A stretch of DNA of 64,000 bases, taken from positions 6,765,418 to 6,829,417 of the forward strand of contig BCKC01000001.1 in assembly GCA_001600455.1 (NCBI GenBank), given 5' to 3'. The position numbers and the translations under genes are program-made. The DNA is from Endocalyx cinctus. Its lineage: Eukaryota > Ascomycota > Sordariomycetes > Amphisphaeriales > Apiosporaceae. The notes under the pieces were generated by a model, which saw only the letters and a list, made by a program, of their open reading frames with translations, had not been told where the DNA came from and ran no database searches. This document shows positions 10,990-22,858 of this stretch, piece by piece; the stretch's first letter is position 1, and the number at the start of each line of letters is the position of its first letter.

Positions 10990-13474
10990 TCATGAGAGGA
11001 AGTTGTGGCTCTTCTTGCGTCCAATACCAAAGCTGAAGGGCTTTTTCAGCTTGAAGTTATGCTCAACTTTTGATTTACCGTTTTCCGGGATATCCTGGGT
11101 CGGCACGGAGCTCTCACCGTTCAGAGTGCTGTGATTCGGCATCTCCGGAATATCTCGTTTCGCCTTATCCTTATTGAGAAATCCGAAGCTCCTTCTCGAC
11201 ATAGACTTACCGCCTGGCCTAGAGCGGCCGAGGGCGGGCACGGAATCGCTCTCTTCGTTTCGAACGTTGTCTTCCTCCAAGGCTATCTTCTTGCTTTCTT
11301 CAATCGCCTTCTTCAAGTCTTCCTGCTCGTTCTTCCGAGCCTCTTGTAAGCGGGCCCTAGCTTCTTTATGTATCTTCTCCTTAGCCTTCAACTCTTCCTT
11401 CTCCGCTTGCTTCCGCGCTTTTTCTTGGGCCTTTGCCTCTTTCTTCTCTTCCTTCGATTTTGATTCGCCCTTGATCGTATTTGACCGTGCAGGGATTGGT
11501 GGAACCGGTGGTATCACGCCGTTGGTTTTATGCGGTGCTATTGATACCGGGGCTTCTGGGGGGTGGACGAGTTCAGGGGCCGTTGAAGCGTGGTCTAATT
11601 TCGCTAACGTGTCGTGGTCATCTGTCGATGCTGCAGCTGGCTGTGTCATCTGTCGCGATAACTTAGGGGAAGCATGGCCGTTTGCTTGGCCGTTCTCCTG
11701 AGCATCTCCTACGGACTCGCTAGCGAGCCTCACTTCCTCTAGGCTCTCAGCGTCCTGCTCCGCTCGCACCTTTTCGATCGTTGTTTCTTGGTAGAATAAC
11801 ACATACGCACAAGCCATTCCAGGCTTGTCTCCGAAGAAATTCCGAACATAATGCTTGTCGACAGGTTCCACCATTTCATCGTCGAATAACAGCCAGCCCC
11901 GATCCTCCGTCTTGATGACGGTGACGTAGTGTCCATGGTATGCATTACCTCCGATGTGTATGACAACAGCATACAGTTCATACAACCGATCAGGGTCGTA
12001 TGTATCTTCTGTGGTGTTGAACATCCTCAGTTGATAGGGGTACACTACTCGATGGAATAATTTCTGAAGTCGACTGTAATCCTCCGTGTACTTAAAGCGC
12101 TTCAGGTGCAACGCTAAAATTTTAGGGAGCCGTTTGATCTTCATCCGCTTCTCGGCCTCCTGTAACCCACCACAATGATCGCAGTGAAATTTATTCCGTT
12201 CGCATAGCATCTCCTCAGCCGAGAATTTCTGCAAGCACGAAGTCACCGAAGCATGTTCCTCCAAGTCGATAGATAAGTCTAAAAATGTCTCATCACGCTG
12301 CGATGCCGTTTCACACGTCAAGCACTTTGTCTCCGATGTTAATACGCCCTCAAAAATGTCATGAACCCAACCTGTTCCTGGAGAATTCATGCCGTTAGAA
12401 GTACTCTTTGCCGTCGCACCTAACACGGCTTTGATGGCATCGGTCATGCCATCATTGGCACGCTCCGCTTCTCGGTTGAGCAAGCGCTGAGCATGGCTCT
12501 CGACGCTGGTGATAACATCGTTGAGCACGAGGCCGTAGAATTCATGGGCGTCTTGGTGCATCGAATTTCGGAACAGCTCGTTATCCCGTTTAAAAATTTC
12601 TAATAAACGCTGTGGGCTGACCACCCCTGTGCGAACATCGCTCTCGACTAGGGCAGTAAATATGTCCTTCAACGCAGTGAAGGTGCTCTCGGGCATACCG
12701 TAAACACCGTCATTCTCCTGAGCTAACTCAAGAATGGGGCCTTTTAGCATGGCCTGCTTTTTCTTATACTCCGGCGTATCTGGCTTATCTTCCGGTCGCA
12801 CTGGCTGTCCAGGTACGGGCTGTGGCGTTGCTGCCGGCTTCTTCTTAGCTCCATTTTCTTTATTGCCGTTCGCATCGGTTTGCGTATTGCTGTTCACGGT
12901 CGGCGCTCGGATCTGAACGTTCACTTTCGGGCGGCTTCCATTCGGTGTATCCGACGGTGTCAGAGGTGGAAAATTAAGCACTTGTTGCCGGAAGGGAACG
13001 GTATAATAAAGGACCTGCACCATCGAGTTACAATAACTATATCTCAGTCAGCAAAGAAGCGAAAATAATGTTGTAGGGTATTAAGTACCAGGTGTTGCCG
13101 AACTGGAAATCACGCGTCAGCGTATGTTAGCGTCAAAGAGTAATGGCCAGAAGGAGGAGATGGATATGTGAACGCACGTTTTCCATGCCAAAGAACTTAT
13201 CGCTGCCGTTAGGTCGTAACGGGCCGGCATTCTGTAGCATCTTCTCTAAGGGTGTGGTTTCCGGAGCTTGCTCCTCTTTCTTCTTGTGGCCATCTTTTCC
13301 GTTCGGGCTCGAGGCAGCCTAGGTAATAAATCGATCATCAGTCTTGCATGATCATACAGGTTTTGCGACAATTCGCAGTCAAAATATTTCAGACGTGCAG
13401 AGAGGGCGACGACACCGGGGACCACTACTACATACCGCACCACTCCCCTTCCACTTCGTTAAAAAGCTTGCCAT
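10990..13474 (-). CDS. creB: CreB-type ubiquitin carboxyl-terminal hydrolase (USP12/46 family)
   Basis: A cysteine protease that removes ubiquitin. In Aspergillus, CreB acts with CreC in carbon catabolite repression. There are four exons: 13436-13474, 13178-13318, 13089-13102 and 10990-13036 (746 residues, close to the usual CreB length). The Cys box FGNTCYCNS holds the nucleophile Cys65. Other USP parts are [11 protein letters not shown], the finger pairs CLTC and CDHC, the His box AYHGHYVTV (His434) and WLLFDDE. The C-terminal third is disordered with a long Lys/Glu/Ala-rich coiled coil ([20 protein letters not shown]), as in CreB. Exon 3 is only 14 nt, and the last junction splits the Cys65 codon (TG|T). 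The start MASFLTKWK is the ATG whose exon joins in frame through a GTATGT donor. Family assignment is strong. Confidence 0.9.
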
Positions 13475-15853
13475 TCTCAGAGATCACGACAAATATCTGT
13501 TTGCATTAGTCCTGGCAAGTATTCGGTTGGAAGCGGCCAATATGAGAGATCGCGACCCCGAGGTCAGCGAGTGCGAGAAGAACCAACGATGTCCGTCATT
13601 CGAAAAGCCGTGCGTTGCGTATGTATGGTACGGTACAATGCGCGTCGGGATTTGGGACTAGATGCTCCGGCGCTTCGGAATTGATATAAAAACGGGTATA
13701 TGCAATAGGAAAGTCGACCGTTATTTTGCGCAAGTCTTGTCGCGTCCGATCCTCCATATAATTCGATATACGTGTGGTGGTCGCAGCATGTACCGGAGTA
13801 TATTGATAACGGGTAGAGTCGATAGGAAGCAAATCGAAGCTCTCGTTACGTATGTTTTCGAAGGAGCAATTGATAAAATTATTATGGTTTTATTACGAGA
13901 TATCAATTACTAGCCAAATAGAACAATGAAGAATGAAGAAATCGTTAGAGTGGTAAAGGATTGCCGCGTAGGAAGATTGTAGAGAAGAAGGGGAGTTCGT
14001 CTCTCTAGCCAAGGACTTAAGGTTGTTGGAAGGATTCGGAACCCTGTCGTGAGATGAAGTAGAGGACCAGTACAGTGGTACCGGTTAGTAACAGTAGTAG
14101 AGTATAGTAAGAACAGTGAGTGGGTGACCGGTTGCGCGTGCCGCTAAAGGATAATTTATCAAGGCTAACAGGTACTAAGTAGTGACTTAGCGGACCCCTA
14201 AATAATAACCCCGACCTACTAATACTAAGAGGTAATACTACACTTGAAGCACTTAAAGTACTTAACAAAGATTTACATGTAGAAGATGGGGTAGACACCT
14301 TTTAGTGTTCTGTTTAGAACAGTTCTTTACAGTAGCGTCATCAATTTACAAAATACGGTACGTAAGTAGTCTGGTAGTATACTATCGTAGACCCAAGTCT
14401 TCCATGAATTACTGCCAAGAAACCCCAATGACAAGGGCCCGGAGGATCGGTGATGATATGTACGCTGCGTACTCCGTACCGAGTAGGTATCTACCTAGGT
14501 ACCTAGGTAGCTAAGTACCTACCCAGGTACCTACTGCTAGGGAGGTAGCTTTACCTATTCAGTATAACGTTAAGTACTCCAAATACAGCAAACATGGATA
14601 AATAGCGCACTAACTGCTGCTAATAACGTGGCTATGTTACTTACCCAGTTACCACTGGAAATGCTTTAATAGCATCCGATACTACTAGGATCCATGGATC
14701 TTTCGAAATGTCACCTGCAAACTTTCTAGCAATGTTACCCGTTTGTTACCAATATTCGGATGTAATAGGGACTTCTCTTGCAGCCGTCGCATCTTTTTAA
14801 GTACACTAGACTTATGTTGGACGTAGCTCAAAATGGAAATCTAATCCGTCTGAATATTACCTTAATCAGGGCTTTTGCCAAAAGAACCCCAAATGCCCAG
14901 TGAAAGTGTACGTAGTAGTATACTACATGTATGTACTATGTTTCAATGCATTTAAATCCGACTCAAGTTCCCGTAATCTTTTCTTTTTGATTCGGTAGTA
15001 CCTGATGAACAATATAACATTGATTCAACGTCCACGAATAATTTATACCTCTTATCCGACAAAGAAAGTGCTGACGAATGTTTGTTGTCCTCTTTCTTTA
15101 CCGACATCGAAGGCTTCTCGAACATGCAAAAAGGTCCACTAACCTGATAAATAGGTTTTACATCAGGGATTAGGTGCTTAATGGGTACCTGACCTACGCT
15201 GCTTTAAAGCAAATTTTAGCCTGAGCCTTAGCCTGAGTTACACCCGTAATAAATATACTAAAATAATACAAATTTGCATAAAGTTTTTCTCCGTAAATAA
15301 CTTTTAACAACGTAATCATTTTTATTACGGTTAATTATCCGTTTAAAATTCTACTTAAGCTCTACGGTAGTTGGGTAAGAAAATGATAATAATGTTGACC
15401 CAAAAAGAGAGATTATTTGGCAAGATGAGATAAATTTAAAGACTATGTATGCATCTTATTAAGCCCCGTCGTGCTTGCTGGCCAGTTGGCATTATCTTTT
15501 CCTTCCTGATTATGGCATATCCCATCTTAAGACGCAACAACTTTAGCAGGAGAGGGGGGTATTTAGATTATATATAACTTATTAGGAGCAGGTATAGCGG
15601 TAATGGTAAGTAGTAGCTTCGAATCAGCGATAATGAAATTAATTAGCGGTTTCTATCTGGTTAAAAATTAAGAAGGATCTGTCGGAAATGTTTAAAGGGC
15701 TCGCCCCCATCGCAAGACCGCTCCAGCTCCAACCTTCTGCCAACTCGAATAAGCTCATGAAACGGAGGGAAACAAACGAACGAAAACAAGAGTTTTGATC
15801 TGGTTAAAAGTTGATGTATTAGAGATTAAAAGGCACTAGTTGATTTGATCTAA
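13475..15853. other. Intergenic, no gene seen; palindromic motif cluster
   Basis: No convincing coding frame. The minus-strand ORF at 14017-14298 is Ser/Leu-rich and unsupported. At 14469-14550 lies a cluster of GTACTCCGTAC and TACCTAGGTA-type palindromes. A small tandem duplication of AGCCTGAG lies near 15219-15237. Confidence 0.5.
14469..14550. repeat. Cluster of short palindromic motifs (GTACTCCGTAC, TACCTAGGTA)
   Basis: GTACTCCGTAC at 14469-14479 is followed by two overlapping TACCTAGGTA copies (14492-14501 and 14500-14509). Degenerate copies (AGTACCTACC, AGGTACCTAC) continue to about 14550. The block is a short, imperfect array; no function is shown. Confidence 0.7.
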
Positions 15854-17362
15854 TTAGTACAACCATTTGAATCTTGGATTGGTGGTGGCCGCTGGAATGT
15901 TTTGCCAGGCATTCCCGTTGAACTTGGACATCACGGCTATTTCCAGTTGGGCGTTCAGTTCATCATCGTCTAGTTCACTACTCTCGCTCGACCTACCGTT
16001 TCCGATCGGTTCGCCATTACTGTCCAATTTGTTGACATCCGATTCAAAATAGCCTTGCATCATTACCGGTGGGTTGTCGGTGGAAATTCGGCCGAGGCAG
16101 TTGTCCGGGCATAGTCGGTTGTCGTCAAAGAAAACCCATGCCCGTTGCCTGTGGACCTGGAGTCGTTCTGTTAATGAAAGCCGAACCGATTTGGTACAGT
16201 GACAAAAGTCCCCGAAATAATAACACAAGTTGACTCCATTTGAAAACAACCCGGAGATTATTGGCCACCGCTCTAGCCAAGAATGCGGCGCATGTTGATT
16301 CTCGTCGTGAGGCTATACCTCGTCCGGGAGTTCTAGACCGTAGTCTTTCTCGCCGGGTAGTATGTCCACGTACCTCCTTTGCCATATAGGATCGTCTTCC
16401 AATTGGGTATGGCTCAAGTCCTCTAAATCGCTAGCCCAGCTGAGTTTAAGCATCCTACACCTGTACAAGGAAGCGTTTTCTCTGTCCACCAATAGTTCTA
16501 ATAGAAGATCCAACCCCTGTGCAGCTAGGTTCGTGACAAGGTCAGTGTGACGCCAGATATTGTCTGAAAATAGGTTTAATGGTAGGTTAAAATAAGGAGT
16601 CAATAGCCAAGGATCTCTGTAATTGCGGCGTTCTGATGAGTTGGGTTTGGTAATCATAGCTGTGTATAGAGAACATAAGTACTCGTGGACACAGGCAAGA
16701 GATTCCACCTCCCACGGGGGTGACACTTTCTTCTCGTAGCTATCCAAGATGGCCCAGTTCCACTGAGCTCCACTGCACAAGTCCGATAGATCCAGATCGG
16801 GGTCTCTTAATTGGAGAGATGTAGATATGCGTGGAAAATGGATCTTGCATAGGAGCTCGTACCTCAAGAAGGCACGGAATATGCGCCGTTTCTCAGCTTG
16901 TTTCAGGCTGTTCATGTTGAAAACAGGCTTCGTTTGTTGCTTGCAATTTGTTTTCAGGCTCGGGAGACGTAAAAAATACCGATTAGTAAACTTAGCTTCG
17001 GATGTAGCCTTGGAAAGGTAGTCCTCGGCAAGTATATAGATATGTCGGTGAAGGGTTAGTAAAAGTTGTACGTATTTCTCACCATCTTGTTGCGCAAAGG
17101 GATTGGGGAGCCGATCAGCCGCCCATCTTTCAAGGTGTTCGTGGATTGTTTCCATGCTTCGGTCTTCTGTCGGAAAGAGGACGACTGCCATCGCATCCCG
17201 AAGGTCACCAAAGTCACGCCGAAGGATATCCCGATATATGATTCGACGTAGTTGAGACATAGCAGGCCATACGTGCATTGCCATTTGGACGTCATCGATA
17301 TTGCTTAGTTGGGCTAAAATCTCGAGCTGAATCTCTGGTGGGAGGGAATTGAAAGGATCCAT
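15854..17362 (-). pseudogene. F-box protein gene interrupted by an in-frame TAG
   Basis: From ATG at 17362 the frame starts MDPFNSLPPEIQLEILAQL, an F-box (residues about 7-40) of the kind that binds Skp1 in SCF ubiquitin ligases. It runs 349 codons to a TAG at 16313-16315. The same frame then stays open for another 152 codons to 15854, including QRAWVFFDDNRL, which resembles the WVFWD segment common near the end of fungal F-box-like proteins, and an acidic stretch SSELDDDELNAQ. I tried introns to skip the TAG: the GTATAG and GTACGT donors with nearby acceptors (including CATTAACAG) all break the frame. The simplest reading is one 502-codon gene with a nonsense change, a sequencing error, or programmed readthrough. 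If read as a plain stop, it is a 349-residue F-box protein. Confidence 0.7.
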
Positions 17363-17427
17363 GTCGTGACAGCCATATAGCGAAACTTTGTTGCATAGGT
17401 TTTTCGCTTACATTGTAACATCGTAAA

Positions 17428-17643
17428 ATGGTGACATTACTGAGTCTAGTTTGCCGCTGGACATGTAGTAAGGTCCTTTGTCCCGACACCATTCCAACTG
17501 CGAAAAGTATAATACCACATTATCGAACCTTAGATTCCTTTGGGGACGCCGTGTCACAAAGCTGTTATATTTGCTCTATCGTATATAATTTCAGCGGCGA
17601 GCGTAAACACTCGTGGTCGGCGAAATCTTGGCAAGTTATCTAA
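17428..17643 (+). pseudogene. Possible HET-type N-terminal remnant
   Basis: A 71-codon frame whose spacing looks like the start of fungal heterokaryon-incompatibility (HET) proteins: a CxxxC pair (CRWTCSKVLC), then HYRTLDSFGDAV, SCYICSIVY, and a late tryptophan SWSAKSW. In such proteins a Cys-rich N-terminus comes before the HET domain. Here the frame stops and no HET domain follows in the next 2 kb on either strand. It starts 66 bp from the divergent F-box gene. The likeness is one of pattern only and could be chance. Confidence 0.3.
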
Positions 17644-19782
17644 GCTTGCGTTTATAGTCGGAAGGATTTATTCTATGTACAAGTATACGTAATTAAAAAA
17701 GACAGAATTGGACTAAATTATATTATATTTCTTTAACCAACCGTATTGAACTCGAATGCTCCACCTTACCGTTTTTCCGTTTTCTTCGCATAACTTATTC
17801 ATAGGTAAGGATAATCCAGCTGCTTAGAACACTTGACTGATGAGTGACTGAGGCGAGCCTGAGTAAAAGCAGCAAATGCGCTATCCCCGATCCGTCGAAA
17901 AAAAAAAAAAAAAAAAGAAATCTCAATGTATAGTGTACTAAAATCTATAACCATGTTATAGCCATGCTGACGCCATGCGTGTTTTTCTTCAAGTTGCACG
18001 TATCAGCGTTCTAGACTAAACCAAGTAAGGGTTATCACATAGAAGATTTTGGGGGGTAACTGGTCCCGATACCACGGATACCAATCCCAATTTTATCACT
18101 TAATTACTACACTACGAAACGATTCTCCAGCTATCGACTGGTTACCCTATTTTTACCTATTAGTAATAATAAGTCTTATAGCGTAGGTCTCCCCAGTGTA
18201 TTTACCAGTCTAACAATATTATCCTAGTTACCCCGATACACGAGCAGACGAGTAGCAGGGGATATACATCCATATAACACAGACAGTGGCTCACCCGCAA
18301 CAAAAGATAAAACGATATGACGTCTATTAGCAATCTCATCCACCTTGAACACACGGGAAGAAGACTTTTGAGTTACCTCAGGTCATGCACACCCACTTTG
18401 ACAAGGGTATTACAAGCAAGACATCTGCTCACGCCACCTGTTCCCTCGATTCTCCATGGGGTTGGTAACACAGAGCTACGACCAAAAGAGCATTGCGTGT
18501 TCGCGAGGTCCGAACCAACAAAGTAGCCTTAGCTGGCTTGGCCTAGCTAACCGGCATTCGGCCGACACTCGCCATGATTTTTCATTTTATCGTGTTCTTT
18601 TATCTTTTATCACTTTGGTGTCGGAACAGTAATGAATGAATATGGGGTATGTACCAACTCGGACCAGGTTTACCTGTCTATTCAAAATGATTCTCTTAGC
18701 ACCCTTCTGAAAGAAATGAGTTTTTTTTTTTTTTTTCCCTTCTCTTTTCTTGCTCTCTTTTTTCAACAAAAAAAAAAACCCGAAATTCAACAAAATATGG
18801 TGGGGTAATTCAACGGATATTTCCATATTGAAGAATGTAGTGTAGTATAAGTCGATCTTAACGCACTCCAGCTTCTTATTATCCTATTCTCAGAAAAAAA
18901 AAACCAAAGTGATCTACCTTCTGATCTGACAGAGCCGAGAAAAGGCCGCTGTGCAGGAATTGGGGGAGGGAAACGAACCAACTGGAAGACAAGCCTACGG
19001 CGCATGCAACCACATCAGATGTACAATGATGGTGCTCGTTGCATTTGCGGTACGCCTACGTGCTGATTTTGTTTCGTTCCACGCGGCACACAGCAAGCGA
19101 TAAGGGTTACCCCCTGTGAATCCCTAACCATAGTCTGAGTGGCTGAAAGGTGATAAGAGCAAGCACAATCCCGCCTTTGACAGCCGCGATCATTCATTTT
19201 CGAATCGAAAAAAAGAGGAGGAAGTTTCCCAGCGCCTAAATACACTATAGCGTATAGTAAACAAGAACACAACAACCTGAATATCCTCAATTTTGAAAGA
19301 GGGGTTTATTGGTCCTTATTACTGTTGTGCATGCAGATGCAGATGTAATCAGTTGAGGCTTTGTATATTAAATACCTGACGCCTGCAGAAAACAGGCTTC
19401 AAAACTTGCTTGCATAAGGCCTACAGTGGGTCTGTTCATCCATCGACGATGCAGTATAACCAACTCTGCAACGTGCGTCGAGCAGACCAACCCTTTTGAA
19501 TATTCATACAACATATAACATATAACATGATTAAGGAAAGGCTTCACGTAATTACTACAAATTGCTAGAATGACGATATGTATATACTAACAGACGCCAA
19601 GCATACCGGGGGATATTAGAATTTCAGCAAGCGCCTAGAAATCACCAATGACGACAAAATCATTAACCCGAATACCGAAAGGCGAAAAGCGAAATTATGA
19701 GAGCCAAATTTACAAAATACCCCCGTACTTGGAGACACGTCGCGGAATCAATCTATCACGTCTCGGAAATCGTGTCTTGCCA
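17644..19782. other. Intergenic, no gene seen
   Basis: Short overlapping ORFs without recognisable features. Poly-A at 17898-17916 and poly-T at 18720-18736. No gene supported. Confidence 0.55.
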
Positions 19783-20911
19783 CTATTTCTTCTCCTCGGG
19801 AGGAGCGGCCCCACCCGTCGTCGGGAAGCCCATGAAGATCTTGAACGAATCCTACACTCGGAGGTTAGTTGAAAAAGCAAAACTCGACTGACGACCATCA
19901 CGGGATGCGAATTCTTACGTATATCATCCATTGGAGTCCAGTCAGCGTTCCGATCATGACGATCCTGACCGGTAAGCCGTTCCAAAGACCCATAAAACCC
20001 GTCTCGCCGTAATTTCGGGCGACGGCGGCTCCGAAACCCTCCCCGGCTTTACGGTTGGCGTTCAGCTTACTCACCAGCACGTCGGCGGGATGAGAGACGA
20101 TGGCGCAGAGAATACCGGCGAGGTAACCGCCCGTGAAGGAAACCGCGGTCTGGGCCACCTTACCGTAGTCGCTCTTGTTTCCCGGCAGGCCTTTGTATAT
20201 CTCCTCGACGATAGTCTCGAACGAGGCGAACTTCATCATGGTGTACGGGATCTGTCGGCCCCAGAGCGGGTACAAACCCTTGTATAAACCGCCGACGCCC
20301 TCGCTCGCCGTGATCTTTCTTATGCCGTCGATGGTGCCGACGTAGGGCGGGGGCATGGTCGTTTGCATGCGGACCTTGACGGCCTCGAGGGGGCAGAGGG
20401 CGATGTCGGCGAGGAACTCGGCCGAGGCGGACGCCGACAGGTAGAGGAGCGTCTTGTACTTGTACGCGTTTTCCGGCCCCGCCATGTCGGAATACGTCTT
20501 CTTGAAGTACTCGTACCAGCCGTACTTGAAGGCGCCCTGGGCCGAGTACCCGACCAAGGTGGGACTCCATCCGGTGAAGATGCCCCGGAAGCCTTCTTTT
20601 CGGAAAATGAGGCCCCAGGCCTGGAAGTTGCCCTTGTATAGCTTCGCGTCGACCTGTCGACGACATTTGACGAGATCTAAGGGTGTTACGGCGGTGTGGG
20701 TGAGACCCTGGAGAGAGAAAGGTACAGATTTTCAGCGTCAGATCGACAAGTGGCACACGTAGAGGTTTCTCGCCCACGCCGATCGGCGAGTCGTGAATTT
20801 TCCGTCTCATCCGATGTTTGAACTTACGCATGCGAGTAGACCACCAAAAGTGCTGGCGGCATAGTACTGGCCCGAGTAGAGCTCAATCTTGCCGCTTTTA
20901 GTAGACGACAT
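19783..20911 (-). CDS. Mitochondrial phosphate carrier protein (SLC25 family, Mir1/Pic2 type)
   Basis: It carries inorganic phosphate across the inner mitochondrial membrane for ATP synthesis. There are three exons: 20828-20911, 19919-20707 and 19783-19851 (313 residues, normal for the family). The protein starts MSSTKSGKIELYSGQYY. The three carrier repeats are each marked by a Px[DE]xx[KR] motif: PLDLVK (from residue 37), PLEAVK and PADVLV. Phosphate-carrier marks include GWSPTLVGYSAQGAFKYGWYE and YTMMKFASFE. The last exon encodes DSFKIFMGFPTTGG and an acidic-basic tail. Both introns have standard ends (GTAAGT..CAG and GTAAGA..TAG). Exon 2 is strongly GC-rich, which gives a long false frame on the opposite strand. 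Which of the two fungal paralogues it is cannot be decided here. Confidence 0.93.
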
Positions 20912-22232
20912 ATTGAATGATGACCGAATTTCAAAGCGTTGCAATGCGCGTAAAATGGTCGTACAAACTTAAAAAAGACGCAGCTGCTGTCGCCTTGATG
21001 CGATCGGAATTAGATGCCAGCAACACAGACAATTGAAGGTAAGCAAGCCAACAAGAAACAGACGAATTATTCAATCAATCAATTAATCAATCAGCTGGTC
21101 GGGAATAAAATAAAAGCGACATAAACCATTTGATGCCGACGGAAGCGTCAAATATGTGATCAGCTATCTGCATAGATTGCTGACAAGAAGATTGTAATGA
21201 AGAAGGAGAGGAGTTGTAAGGAATAGAATGTATCATTCGACCCTTGGAGGTTAATAGAGGAACATTCATTCCTGGAGATAAGATCCCCCGAGGTATCAGA
21301 GTAGGTACTGCTTGCACCTAATCCTGTACTCTCTCATGTATCATCAGGTAGGAGTTAAGGATGAGTGGGGTGCTGTACCCCAGTAACGAAGCTTTGAGAT
21401 TGGACCGTCTCGCCTTTCTCATATCCTGATTGGGCTGTTTTCCTGTCCGAAGTCCCGACTGCCCGTGTGGGTATACTTTCATCGACATCATTCGGGGTTG
21501 ACGTAACTCCGGGTCTAGAGGAATCAGCAACGCAGTAGGTAGCCTTTGCGGTCTTTATATTCAATAATTACTTTGTTATATATATCATTGTCATTTGTCA
21601 TTGTCAATATATATATAATTTGATAGTCCGTTCACGAGACAGATCTAAACCATGAGATCTCTAACTTATACACATGTCCATGAAGGATATGCGATGCTCA
21701 AAACTCATATACACTACCAAGGGGTAAATACTTAGCAAGAAGTGACCATTCAGCTTAGCTTCTCACTAGAAGTCTAAAAATTATCTTCGATGGTGAAATA
21801 TGCATATGAATGGATATTTATATTTGTTGACCTTCATGTGATGTAATTAGTATGAAAGTTCCAAGGTTGAGACGATATAATATGTACTTACACACGCCGG
21901 TTTGAATCGGGTTATTCCAGTCTTCCCAGGAGGAGATGCCACTAAAACCCCACTCAGTTAGCTAATTATCAGCTTACTAAGAATCGAGGCGCGACCTCGG
22001 GAAGCTTCATCATACGTTGCTGAAGTTAAATCATTTTTCACTCTCTTTCAAAGGGGGAAAAAGGAGAGAATAATTTATCGCGAACATCTATACTACCTCA
22101 ACGAGGATCCCGAAGCAATATAAACCTTAGGAAATAATAATTAACTCTTTATAGACTATTAGAGGAGAATTTTACTTTGAAAAACCGACAGAGAATCAAC
22201 CTAGCAAATAAAAAAAGAAAGAAAGAAACAAT
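20912..22232. other. Divergent intergenic between phosphate carrier and CBS gene
   Basis: No supported gene. Overlapping minus-strand frames at 21087-21564 have protein-like composition but no recognisable domain. (TA)n-rich DNA lies near 21577-21618. Confidence 0.45.
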
Positions 22233-22858
22233 ATGGCACAAGCTATAAATACCACCCCTCACATAGGACCTTCAACGCTATCAACCCGGCCTTTCGTGTC
22301 GAAATGGTCCGCCAGATATAGAGGGGTAAGCTAATCTTTTGTATACAATATTATTATTATTATCCTTCTTCTTTTTTGAGAAAAAAATGAAATTAACAAT
22401 AGATTCCTCCCCCTCCCCCCGCCCTCAAAAAACAGGCCACCGTCCAAGACCTCGAACCGCCCGCGGCCCTATCGCTCAACCCGTCGGACCCGATCTCGCT
22501 CGCGCTGCAAGCCGCCTTCGAGCGGGACTACACGCACCTGACGATCGTGGACGGGGACACGCGGTCCCTGCTCGGGTACATCGCGATCCCGGCGCTGCAG
22601 GCGCAGCTGGGATCCGGGGCCGTCGCGGCCGAGGACCCGCTCTCGAAGGCGATGGTCCGGTTCCAGCGCAAGGGCAAGAAATACAAGATCATCAGCATGA
22701 CGACCCCGCTCGAGGAGCTCGAGGAGTTCTTCGAGGGGGGCGTCGACGGGAGCCAGAAGCAGTCCTTTGCGGTCGTCACGGACGAGTCGAGACGCTTTGT
22801 TTTGGGCGTCGCTACGGTGACGGATCTGGAGGAGTTTATGAAGAGGAGACCTGCGTAA
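22233..22858 (+). CDS. Small CBS-domain protein
   Basis: Two exons, 22233-22325 and 22436-22858, with intron GTAAGC..CAG, give 171 residues. The body after residue 32 reads as a CBS pair (Bateman module): DPISLALQAAFERDYTHLTIVD, GYIAIPALQA, then KIISMTTPLEELEEFF and SFAVVTDESRRFVLGVATV TDLEEF. CBS pairs usually bind adenine nucleotides and regulate partner enzymes; here nothing else is attached, so it is a stand-alone sensor-type protein of unknown partner. The start at 22233 is the first ATG and lies in an exon that joins in frame. Exon 2 is very GC-rich compared with its surroundings. The gene is divergent from the phosphate carrier and converges on the lipocalin-like gene 685 bp away. Confidence 0.85.

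Noticed and set aside
14017..14298. 93-codon Ser/Leu-rich minus frame
   Set aside because: No homology-like motif; its composition follows the local repeats.
16160..16376. Intron in the F-box gene using GTACGT and a CATTAACAG or TCCAG acceptor
   Set aside because: Signals look good, but either acceptor puts the downstream exon in a frame that loses the WVFFDD segment.
20160..20831. 223-codon minus-strand frame overlapping the phosphate carrier
   Set aside because: Same strand, shifted frame; Arg/Pro/His-rich shadow of GC-rich coding sequence.
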